Source: Portulaca oleracea
Taxonomy: Eukaryota > Streptophyta > Magnoliopsida > Caryophyllales > Portulacaceae
Length of the DNA: 64,000 bases
Assembly (NCBI GenBank): GCA_029582165.1
Contig: CM055877.1
Location: forward strand, 23,677,855 to 23,741,854
Direction of reading: 5' to 3'
The position numbers and the translations under genes are program-made. The notes below the pieces were generated by a model. It was not told the DNA's origin and ran no database searches. It saw only the letters and a program-made list of their open reading frames with translations. Positions 50,117 through 60,516 of the stretch are shown in pieces. How positions within the stretch are numbered: position 1 is the stretch's first letter; each line of letters starts with the position of its first letter.

Positions 50117-50410
50117 TGTAACGCCCTGGCCCCTTCCGAGCCGCGGACATTACCTATAACTGCTTCAAGGATTGTTGATTGGCTCCACAAATCACCACGA
50201 GTCTTTCCAGCGTGCTTCGTCCTCGCTCACACGCTGCCTGAGAAAACTTCCCATGAGGTCACCCATCCTGAGACTACTCCCAGCCAAGCACACTTAACTG
50301 AGGAGTTCCCAACGAATGAGCTACCATAAAAGAAGGTGCACCTTGGTGATATAAGTAGTCATTTCAATCCTTTTTAAGCCACACTTTAACCATATATCCG
50401 GGGTGTTACA
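50117..50410 (-). repeat. Cassandra LTR (intact)
   Basis: 294 bp, TG…CA. It includes the 5S-like block at about 50235-50345, then gtgcaccttggtgatataagtag and ccggggtgttaca. Confidence 0.85.
50235..50345 (-). ncRNA. 5S rRNA-derived block in the Cassandra LTR (not a functional rRNA)
   Basis: The minus strand matches the 3' two-thirds of plant 5S rRNA: gaactcc-like start, gttaagcgtgcttgg-like A-box/IE region, and aggatgggtgacctc, which matches the C-box exactly (complement of 50254-50268). The 5' part has diverged. In Cassandra elements this block is thought to supply a Pol III promoter. Confidence 0.75.
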
Positions 50411-50545
50411 GTCACCCCCACTTAAGCGCACAACGTCCTCGTTGTGCTACAATCCAATCCAGAATCTTTGCTCTACTAGGTGACTGCCCATGGCTCTCCC
50501 GTCCACTGGCGCAGCTCACGGTCGCGGGTCGGCTCTCATACCATC
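50411..50545 (-). other. Cassandra internal region
   Basis: About 135 bp with no coding, holding the PPT next to 50410 and the PBS at 50531-50543. Length and content fit a TRIM. Confidence 0.75.
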
Positions 50546-50691
50546 TGTAACGCCCCGGCCCCCTCCCAGGCCGCGGACATTACCGATAACTACTTCAAGG
50601 ATCGCTGATTGGCCCCACAAATCACCACGAGTCTTTCCAGCGTGCTTCATTCTCGCTCACACACTTCCCAGGAAAACTTCCCACGAGGTCA

Positions 50692-51833
50692 TGTTGAGCC
50701 TCGGTTTTACCACTTTTTACCTCGATTTCTATTGGCTTATTGAACTTATCTAAGTCATTTAGTATAAGTTTAATAGTGTTTTTTGCTATCTTTGCTAATT
50801 GAGACTAATTTGTTTAATTGTCTTATTTTTAGGCAATTTCGACGCAAAGTGATGATGCCATAGGAGGAAAAAGATTAGAATTAAAAAGTGAAAGGAAGCC
50901 AACACAGTCGCGCTAAAATATTAGAGGCGAAACTGAGATTTCCAGTTTGGCACACCTGGGTGTGCCAATCGACACAGGCACCCGTGTCAGATTGTAGTAT
51001 TTAGTTTTAAGTAGTTTTATTAATTAAAAAAGGAGAGTTTTCCTTCTACGTTATTTTTCATTCTCAGTTTTCTCTCTAGGTTGAAGGGAGGTTTCTCCCT
51101 AAACCTCTCTAGTTCTAGTTTTAGATTTCTATTGAAGAATTTATGAATATAAGAAGGAGATTGAATTTGTCTTTCAATTCAAGACTAAGTTCTTCTATCC
51201 CTTTCTCTCTTTTATTATGTTAATTTCTTGTTAGTTTTATGTTGTTTGGGTTGTGATTGAATTGTTTGATGGCTAGTTAATCTTGTTTAGGCCTAATCTA
51301 TCTAAATTCATGCTTGTAGTTAGAGGTTTTCTCTTGCCCACCATGTGTCCGATGAAATGCTCGAGAGAGTTTCATTTGTATTTCTGTAGCCAATTAATGT
51401 ATGCCGAGAGGTGAGATTAATTTGCTAGTGTGGTGGAGAAAATAGTTAGGGTTTTGGACATGAGAATAGTCGAATTCTAACTAGGTCTAGGGTTGCTATT
51501 CTTGTAGTTTAATCAGACTAACTCCATGAGAATAGGTAGTTAGAATAGTTAGACTAGCCCTTGACCCTCGAGAGAGGGCTTTGGTGAGCTTTAATGGTGC
51601 AATCGATCACTCTTAATTGCTTGTTTAGAATTGGTATATTAGGTCATTCAAATTGATTAGTTGTTGAATACCGATTTTTTTGCCTGAACATCTTTTTATT
51701 GCTTTCGTAGTTAGTCATTTGATAATCACAATCCTTGGTTAATCAACCTAACTTGAAACACTTGAGTCTGCTCTGAGTGCTTGGAACACATTTCCCTGAG
51801 ATCGACAACCGCACTCCCAAAAGTACGACAACA
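50692..51833 (+). repeat. LARD 5' LTR
   Basis: 1142 bp. It contains a GC palindrome pair, ggcacacctgggtgtgcc and gacacaggcacccgtgtc, at about 50953-50990. It is shorter than the other LTR by indels near its middle. Confidence 0.85.
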
Positions 51834-51849
51834 AAATTGGCGCCGTTGC

Positions 51850-53146
51850 ACAGCCCAGAACCCCAACCATCTCCATCAAACCCTAGCGCTGGGGTATTCG
51901 TTCCACCACAGTGCCGACTACCGCAACCCGCGCCCGTCACTTCCCCACGCCTAGCAATCAGTAACCAACCTTCGTGAGTCTTTTGTGTCTCTTTTCGATG
52001 TCCTCAAGCAAGACTAATCATGAAGTACCAGGGAGAAATATAGAAAACCTCAAGAGGAGTCTCCCCCCTTTTGGACAAGGGACAAAACTTGGTAGTCAAT
52101 AGTAAAGGCATATAATAGTTTGCTTGGGAAGACCCAAATTCAGATCAAAACAAAGTTGCAAGTCATTCCAAAGATCACAAAGTCAGGTGGCAAAACATTC
52201 ACTCAATCTTGTCCCTATATGCAATTCAAGTTCATTCAAGTGATTGGCGAACTAGAAGGGATTGGTAGGACCTCACTTTAGGGTATGCGGAACACTCTCT
52301 CTCATGTGTTTCAAATGAATTTGGTGTTCACTCGATACCTTCAACCAATGCATGCAAATTACCATAGGCTTGACAAGACTCTCAATTCTCTACTACTATA
52401 GACAAAATGCACAAGTGTTTATCATGAGGACTTTCAAGGGTTGTAATGGGGCTTAGGTTTGAGGGTAAGGAGGGAAACCATTTAGGAATGTGGAGCTAAA
52501 TAGCGAAGCACCTAAAGAGCAACAACACTTCCATAACATGAAACACAACACCTCTTACATCCCACTTCAATTAAGTACAAAACACTCCCCCCATGCTTAG
52601 AGATTTCGATGTCCCCATTGAAAATGATAAACAACCGATTCGATAGAGGGTGACAAGAAATCACTTGCAATACCAGTTGAACTCAGCCCAAAATTCAAGT
52701 CTTAGCAATGAAGTAAGCAAACTCAGAGAAACTGAGCAGATCAAAGGAGATGTTATTACCATGACAGCATCGAATTAAGGGACCTATTTGCAGTAGCTCT
52801 TCGCACAGCATCACACACATCAATTATTTTAATAAAAAATATGAACAAAACCCACAAAATGTCGAAACTATAATTTGAAGAAGCATCAATTTGAGCAAAG
52901 CATACTAAATTGTGCAAATTGCACATGAATTCAGCACTCAAATACTATCACAAACACAGTCAGCACAATGAAGTGTTACATTCAAACCTTTAAGCCCTAA
53001 CAATGGAGATGCTTGCATCAAAGTGAAAACCATTATGTAATTGAGCAATTCACACCCAAACTTGTGCAAATGGATATACTACAGCAATCAAGCATCAAGA
53101 CCACATTAAAGCACCAAGCTACTGCAATCGAAGAAGCATGGAGGAT
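51850..53146 (+). other. LARD internal region, non-coding
   Basis: Mixed-composition DNA with no recognisable protein. The longest ORFs (61-66 codons) run antisense or overlap the LTR edge. Nothing resembling gag, protease or RT was seen in any frame. Confidence 0.65.
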
Positions 53147-54349
53147 TGTTGAGCCTCGGTTTTACCACTTTTTACCTCGATTTCTATTGCCTTATTGAAC
53201 TTATCTAAGTCATTTAGTATAAGTTTAATAGTGTTTTTTGTTATCTTTGCTAATTGAGACTAATTTGTTTAATTGTCTTATTTTTAGGCAATTTCGACGC
53301 AAAGTGATGATGGCATAGGAGGAAAATGATTGGAATTAAAAAGTGAAAGGAAGCCAACACAGTCGCGCTAAAATATTAGAGGCGAAACTGAGATTTCCAG
53401 TTTGGCACACCTGGGTGTGCCAATCGGCACAGGCACCCGTGCCAGATTGTAGTATTTAGTTTCAAGTAGTTTTATTAATTAAAAAAGGAGAGTTTTCATT
53501 CTACGTTGTTTTTCATTCTCAGTTTTCTCTCTAGGTTGAAGGGAGGTTTCTCCCTAAACCTCTCTAGTTCTAGTTTTAGATTTCCATTGAAGAATTTATG
53601 AATCAAGAAGGAGATTGAATTTGGCTTTCAATTCAAGACTAAGTTTTTCTATCCCCTTCTCTCTATTTTCTTCTATGTTTATATGCTTGTTAGATTGTTT
53701 TTGCTTCTCTTTAGTTGCATTATTTTGTTAATTTGTTGTTAGTTTTGTGTTGTTTGGGTAGTGATCAATGTGTTTGACAATGAATTAATCTTGTTTTAGT
53801 CCTAATCTATCCAAATTCATGCTTGTAATTGGAGGTTTTCTATTGCCCACAACGTGTTCGATGAAATGCTCGAGAGAGTGTTCATCTATATTTCTTTTGG
53901 CAATTGATGTATGCCGAGAGGTGAGGTTAATTTGCTAGTGTGGTAGAGAAAATAGTTAGGGTTTTGGACATGAGAATAGTTGAATTCTAACTAGGTCTAG
54001 GGTTGCTATTCTTGTAGTTTAATTGGACTAACTCCATGAGAATAGGAAGTTAGAATAGTTAGACTAGCCCTTGACCCTTGAGAGAGGGCTTTGGTGAGCT
54101 TTAATGGTGCAACCGATCACTCTTAATTGCTTGTTCAGAATTGGTAGATTAGGTCATTCAAATTGATTAGTTGTTGAATACCGATTTCGTTGCCTGAACA
54201 TCTTTTTACTGCTTTCGTAGTTTGTAGCTTTGTTCGTCACCACCATCATTTTGATTAATCTACCTAACTTGAAACACTTGAGTCCGCTCTGAGTGCTTGG
54301 AACACAACTCCCTGAGATCGACAACCGTACTCCCAAAATTACGACAATA
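53147..54349 (+). repeat. LARD 3' LTR
   Basis: 1203 bp, with the same palindromes at about 53404-53444. It has an extra T-rich segment around 53660-53750 relative to the first LTR. Confidence 0.85.
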
Positions 54350-54434
54350 GGTCACCCATCCTTGGACTACTCCTAGCCAAGCACGCTTAACTGATGAGTT
54401 CCCAAGGGATGAGCTACCATAAAAGAAGGTGCAC

Positions 54435-55439
54435 ACAACGCAATTTACCGCAATCTACCGCAACTAACCGCAACGCAACGCAAATTAAACGTACAAAAGA
54501 ACGGTTTATAACTAAGATAAAAGAGATCAGCAAGGTAAGCGAATCATAACTATGAAATTGAAGAGATTAAAATAAGCCATTACGTTAATTACAATTTCTC
54601 ACGTTTTCCTACCGGCTACCACCCAAAGAAATTGGTGTAGGACCAAATGTGTACAAATATAATAGAGCATGGAATAAGTGAGGAAAATGAGGGAGCATGA
54701 GAGACACCAATAGTTGAGAAACAAAAAGAGAAGGTACGAATGCTTCCTAAATCACAGTACCGCGCATGAATAATTGTTACTTGATTACAAGTATCGAAAT
54801 GATTGTCAGTCACATTAAAAAAAAAAGTTTAATGACAATATTTGATACAACGATAGGAAATATAGGAGTGTTAAGGAGAATATCTGAATAAAAATGTCAC
54901 TCAACTTTTCAAAATAGTAAAATATGTCATTGATTTTTACAAACTGTCATTATTGTCACTCAACTTTCCAAAATAGTAAAAAATGTCACTGAAACCTGCT
55001 ATAATAGGTTGTCAATAGGTCAAAAGATTGTTTGGGCAAAAATGTCACTCAACATTCAAAAAAAGTAAAAAATGTCACTCAACTTTCCTAAAAAATAAAA
55101 AAATGTCATTGCCATCCATTACAATAAAAAAAATATCGCTAGCTTTAATTTATTTAAACTAATATATAAAAATATTCAATTTAAACTGGAGATTCGCTAG
55201 AAAATAAAAATTTTGTTTATAAATCATGTAATTGTAAATTTATTTTTTTACAATTAGGATTTTATATAATAATGTTGAGTTTTTTATGTTTTCTCCGTAA
55301 TTTTTTTATTTTATTTCTTAGTTTATTCTTAAAATATTTATAATAATATTCTCTCTATGACTTGTTCTTTATCACCTTTTCCTTACTATAATATGTAACA
55401 CATCACTTTAACGTTGAATTATATATATAATTGTATATT
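54435..55439. other. Intergenic, with gtcactcaactttc repeats
   Basis: No gene. Between 54893 and 55115 the phrase (aa)atgtcactcaactttc occurs about four times, once shortened to aacattc, spaced irregularly. This resembles a known plant MITE/LTR border text but no TIRs could be fixed. The rest is AT-rich. Confidence 0.45.
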
Positions 55440-55467
55440 ATATATATATAATTATAATTATATATAT

Positions 55468-55508
<41 letters not shown>
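55430..55508. repeat. (TA)n microsatellite at the MULE-2 left border
   Basis: ataattata and pure TA runs continue right up to the gggaatggatcc terminus. Confidence 0.9.
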
Positions 55509-55511
<3 letters not shown>

Positions 55512-55869
55512 AATGGATCCAGTGAGAAGAAAATTCAGGTGAGAAGATGAGAAGGATTGATCCTGGCCGTCCATTATAATCTAACGTCCAAGATTATAAA
55601 TTCACACATGTTAGCTAAAACCAGAAACCACTGTTTAATTAAGGATAAAACTAGTGGTTTCAATATAAAATCTGAAAATCAATTAAAAAAAAATCTGATT
55701 GTTAGCTAGAATTAAGGAAACAATTATTGTGATTAATAAATCTGATTTAGTATATCCTAAAATAACAGTCAACAGTATCTCAATATTTTCCCATAGCTTA
55801 ATACAATCACATTCAACACAATACACTCTAATTCATCAAACGTCAACACATTAACCTTGAGTTGAATCA

Positions 55870-58800
55870 ATGGCTTCTAACAGGTATGTTCATTTTTCAT
55901 GGCGTTTTTTTTGTATTGATTCATCATTCAATAGTGAGCATTCTGTTTTTCGAAGATTTTTTGGAGTGGATTTCATAGAATTTGTTATCAAAAAACATCG
56001 GTAATGATGTTTCATGTTATCGTGGGCGTTTGTGCATAGTGGCATTAAAATTTAGTATGTGTGTTCTATATAATTACAATTTGATGAACACTGTAAATCA
56101 AGAAAACACATATACAATTAGTTGTGTATTGTTTGATGTATGTCCACACTAATTGTAATGTGATCACTTTAAAATATGTTATTATAAAATGATTGCTTAT
56201 ATGGAATGTGTATTACATGAGTGGTGTTTCTTCATTTGGACACGTAGAAGACACATATTGATCATTTATGTAACAAATGTGGACTACGTGAGGTTATGTA
56301 GTTGTTAACACACTGTGATCACACATAGTGATCATTTTTCTCAGTTGTGGTCACATTAGTCACATGTATATCAGTTGTGCACAACAAACATCAGTCTATA
56401 ACCACACATCTATTGCTGAACACGATTGCCTTATTTGTGATCAGATTACCATGATCACAAATATGAATATTGTTTCACGACAACCGCTACGTGTGTTTTC
56501 ATTTATATATGAAACATGTATATGTGTAACACTTATCGTTCAATTCATTACATCGGATGATTTATAGTGTAAATTAACTAATGTTTATACGTGAAAATGC
56601 AGTGAAGCTGGTTGTACCAAGAACAATTATGTGGTGCCACCAACGGTATCGGACGATGACGGCATGAGCATTAGGTTATACTGGCCAACGTGTGATGACG
56701 AGTCAATATGTCCAAAAATGGGTATGTGGTTTCCAACTTTGGAAGATGCCAAAAAGTGTTACGAAAAATATGCGATAACAGCGGGGTTCAGTGTGCGCAG
56801 CGGGTCGCACACGGTAGAGAAGACTGAAAGGGGCAGGGAGTGGAAGTATTTTCTATGTTCACGCCAGGGTTTTAGGTGGACGAAGGATGACGCATTTGAG
56901 AATGTGGACTCAAACAGCCCCTAGACACACTCTGACAAGGGGAAGGGTATTGCCGGCAGTGTTGATGCAACAGCGGACAAACCGCAATCAACGCGACGTA
57001 GGGTTGCTGAAACCCGAGTTGGGTGTGACGCACTTATGGCTGTGAGGACCCCGAAAAATGGAATAGGTTACAAAGTGCATAGGCTCACATTGGCACACAA
57101 CCACCCATTGATGACACCGAGCAGAAGCCAGTTTAACAAGACAGCTAGGCGCGTTTCATCATTACAAAAGGATCTTGTTAACCAGTTCAACCGTGCCAAC
57201 ATAGGTGCGTCAAAGGTTTATCATGTATTGAAAGAGTGGGTGGGGGGGTACGAGAACATAGGGTGCACCCAACAAGACATGAAAAACTATCGGCGCACAC
57301 TAAAAGCAGCTCTGAAGGACAACGACGCACAGATGTTGGTCGATGCACTTGCAAAACGTAAAGGGGAGGATGCGGGTTTCTTTTATGCATATGAGTGTGA
57401 CGAACATCAGCAGTTGACGCATGTTTTCTGGTGTGATTCCACGTCTAGAAGAGATTATATGTGCTATGGGCATCTCCTATCATTTGACACAAAACAGCAA
57501 ACCAACAAGTACAAAATGGCCTTTTGTCCTTTTACTGGTTTGAACAATCACCGGAAATTGGTTTGTTTCAGTGTCGGTTTGATTACTAACGAAAAAATTG
57601 AATCATTTGAATGGTTGTTTGAGAGGTTTTTGGAAGCAATGCATGAGAACCATCCCAAGACAGTGACAACGGACCAAGACCACACAATAAAGGCTGCGGT
57701 CCGAGAAAAATTCGTAGATTCGAGACACAGGTGCGTTGCTAGTGTATATAATTTAACAGGCTACATGACATTTTTGCATCAATATGGACACACATGTGTT
57801 TGAGTTTTTTTTTTATTTTTTTTATTTATTGTCAGAATTTAATTCACGACAATAATGAAGTGCTGATCATACAAGATCACACATAACGAAAGTGTGATCA
57901 TGAACACAGTAAAGTTAGCCTGCCGAAGTAGTCAACATATTGTATGGTATATTTAATAGTGTTTACGTTATGTTTTATGTTTTTTTCATGCGCAGGTACT
58001 GCATGTGGCACATAATGCGGAAGATCCCTGAAAAGTTGGGGCGGGAACTGAACTGTTGTGATGAGTTTCAGGAAGAGCTGAAGTTGTGTGTTTGGGCTTC
58101 CGAAGATGGTGACGAGTTCGAGGAGAAGTGGACTGAGTTGATGAGAAAGTATGGCCTCGAAGACAATTCACACATGGCTGATTTATTGGACATACGCGAA
58201 GAGTGCAGCGCATTTCGTGATCAACACTTGGGTGGTATGCTACGGACGACTTCCGTCGAGAGTCGAGAATCACGATTTTGCGTCACTTATGTGCCCCACA
58301 CTGAGTTTCGTTGAGTTCTTATTGCGTTATGAACACGCAGTTGATGCACAACGTCACAGAGAGAAGGACATGACGAACATGACTTTGACGTCGCTCCCTG
58401 TTCTGAAATCAGAGCTGGCAATCGAGCGCCACGCTAGGCAGATATATACTCATGCAAATTTCTATGTCTTTCAGGAGAATCTGAAGGTTGCTTTATACGA
58501 AACGGATCAATGGGGTCCCAGTCAGTCTGGTGATTATGCCATATATGAAGTGCGTGATATTAAATCAAATAGGGTCAGGCGGGTTGTGTTTGATCCAATC
58601 ACATATGACACGACATGTGAATGCCCGTTTTATGATCTCCAAGGAATCTTGTGTCGCCACATGATATCGGTAATGAGATTTCTGCCTGAAATTCCGGAAC
58701 AGTTTGTCCATATAAGGTGGACAAAGATGTCAAAGACACGACCGTATTTCAATGTTGATCCAGAGCTTGACGCGGCAAAGTCCAAAGTCGATGATGTGCG

Positions 58801-59161
58801 AGCACGAAAGGCAGACACTTGGGCAAAGGTGTATATGTGCATGGATTCAGCTGGCAATGATCCTGATTTGTTGACCATGTTAGGTGGGATGCTTGACGAT
58901 GTGCTGACCAAAATGGTTGCTGGTCAAAGTAGCAATGGTGACGGTAGGGTGACGACTGATGTCGAAGCTTGTTTTGGTGTGCCTGTCCCTGAACTGACAG
59001 TAATAAAAACTCCACCGGCGTCGAACCCGAAAGGACGTGCTAAGAGGAAGAAGAGTGGTTTGGAGGCTGCAGTGCAAAAGAAGGCTTCCGATAGGAAGTG
59101 CCATTTTTGTGACCAGATTGCCAACCATGACAGCCGAACATGCCCCGAACGTTTTCAGTGA
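55870..59161 (+). pseudogene. FAR1/FHY3-type MULE transposase, MULE-2 copy (one stop, one frameshift)
   Basis: Better preserved than MULE-1. Exon 1 55870-55883 (ATGGCTTCTAACAG, 14 nt), intron 55884-56602, exon 2 56603-57730, intron 57731-57995, exon 3 57996-59161. Domains: FAR1 DNA-binding (WFPTLEDAKKCYEKYAITAG, GREWKYFLCSRQG); DDE transposase (LLSFDTKQQTNKYK, KTVTTDQDHTIKAAV, CMWHIMRKIPEKLG); SWIM (CECPFYDLQGILCRHMISVM); zinc knuckle CHFCDQIANHDSRTC; and a nuclear-type KGRAKRKKS. Breaks: TAG 56922-56924 in the linker after the FAR1 domain and a frameshift near 58265. About two codons are missing near 58205 relative to MULE-1 (EECSAFRDQ against EEWVLAYFHDQ). Confidence 0.9.
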
Positions 59162-60516
59162 GTCGTGGAATGATTTTCATTTTATAGTAAGCTAGTCGTT
59201 TAGTTTAGTATGCAGTTTATGCATTTGGCCAGGTTTGCTAGCCTTTGTTTTTTTTTTGTTATAAATGTTTTATATTGTGTCGTGAAATGTCTCAGAACTT
59301 GATGTTTGTTTAACAATAACACATTGACCACACCATTGATTAGTGTGGCCGTAGCATTATAATGTTTTTTTAGACAAATCTATTTGTGACCTCATATTGT
59401 GTCGGTATGGTCACAATAAAAAAATATACATGGTAGATTCAAAATGATTTTTTGTATGCCCTCAAATTAATGTCAATGTGAGTCATTACAAATACTACTC
59501 AATCCACTAGACCACATTATCGCGACATGTGACCATACACATTTTGTAAAAAATATAATGTAATACATGATCACATTATGGTTGAGTCTAATCATAAACA
59601 TCATATAAATCACTTGACACTGTCATGTGATCATACCAATTTTGTCAAAAATAAACTGTGTTATATGATTACATTACGATTAAGTGTGATCATACACACC
59701 ATGTATGGATATCTTTGAAACAATGTATTGTATTACATTATCACATTATGGAGGAGTGTAATCATACACATCATGTGCATCACACAAATTGGCGTGTGTT
59801 CACACCAGTTATTGACAACAACAACCAATGTAACATGATCACATTATGGTTGACTGTGATCATACATGTCATGTATGGTTATATGAACACATTATGATGG
59901 ATTGTGAACACACACATATTTTATGTCACAGAACATGTGATCATATACATGTTGTCACAACAAAAGATACATAACATGAACGCATAATGTGTGAATGTGA
60001 TCATATATATCCTGCATGATCATTTCAGCAATGTAATGTATTATATTAACAAATTACGATGGACTGTGATCATAAACATCGTGTATGTCACACAACATGG
60101 ACATGTAATTAAAGACAGTTTGTCAAAACAAAAATATATAACATGAACACATTACGGGTGGATGTGATCATATATATCATGCAGGGTCATTTCATCAAAG
60201 TACTGGTGCCTGATCGAAATAAAGATAATGTCATGTAGATTACAAAAACAAGTAACGTTATTCAACGTGTTCATAGCAGTTACATAACCCAACAAGTGTC
60301 AGATCGTTGCACCGCGCATAACTTCAAGTACTAAATGGTGACAATCATCCAACAAAACCATCCATCCCACACAAACATCCACACACCCACCCCTTAACTA
60401 ACTAAGAGTACTAAAGTTGCACGATATTGTACGACATCCCAACACACTAACAAAAAACAATGTTTGAAATGGATGGCTCATAGGCTTGCTGCGTCCGGCT
60501 TGATTATTCGATGTGT
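59162..60516. other. MULE-2 spacer with TGATCACA dyads
   Basis: No gene. From about 59565 to 60200 a degenerate unit recurs about eight times. Its best form is tgatcaca (59836-59843), an 11-nt gap, then tgtgatca (59855-59862), followed by tacatgtcatgt. Alternate units are separated by ttgtcaaaa/ttgacaaca text, giving a higher-order period near 160 bp. Related words lie in both transposase introns (56310-56370, 57855-57900) and at 63240-63560. Confidence 0.75.

Larger units (their letters stand above)
50692..54349 (+). mobile_element. Non-autonomous LTR retrotransposon (LARD-like) nested in the Cassandra LTR
   Basis: LTRs 50692-51833 and 53147-54349 start tgttgagcctcggtttt; the first ends tacgacaaca and the second tacgacaata. 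TSD ggtca is perfect (50687-50691, 54350-54354). PBS tggcgccgttgc (51838-51849) matches the first 12 nt of the tRNA-Asp site; a purine-rich gcatggaggat precedes the second LTR. The internal 1.3 kb has no ORF above about 66 codons and no gag or pol motif. The tRNA-Asp PBS suggests mobilisation by an Athila/Tat-type element. Confidence 0.85.
50117..54434 (-). mobile_element. Cassandra-type TRIM, one LTR split and truncated
   Basis: LTR 50117-50410 (tgtaacgccc…ggggtgttaca), a short internal region, and a second LTR beginning tgtaacgcccc at 50546. On the minus strand the PBS is tggtatgagagcc (complement of 50531-50543, close to the tRNA-iMet site) and the PPT is agtgggggtgac beside 50410. Both LTRs contain a 5S rRNA-like block, the mark of Cassandra elements. 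The 50546 LTR is interrupted at ggtca by the 50692-54349 element and then stops at gtgcac (54434), lacking its last 70 bp or so. Confidence 0.82.

Noticed and set aside
50235..50345. A genuine 5S rRNA gene
   Set aside because: Only the 3' two-thirds resembles 5S, it is bounded by LTR sequence with TG…CA ends, and it recurs in the second LTR. It is a Cassandra component.
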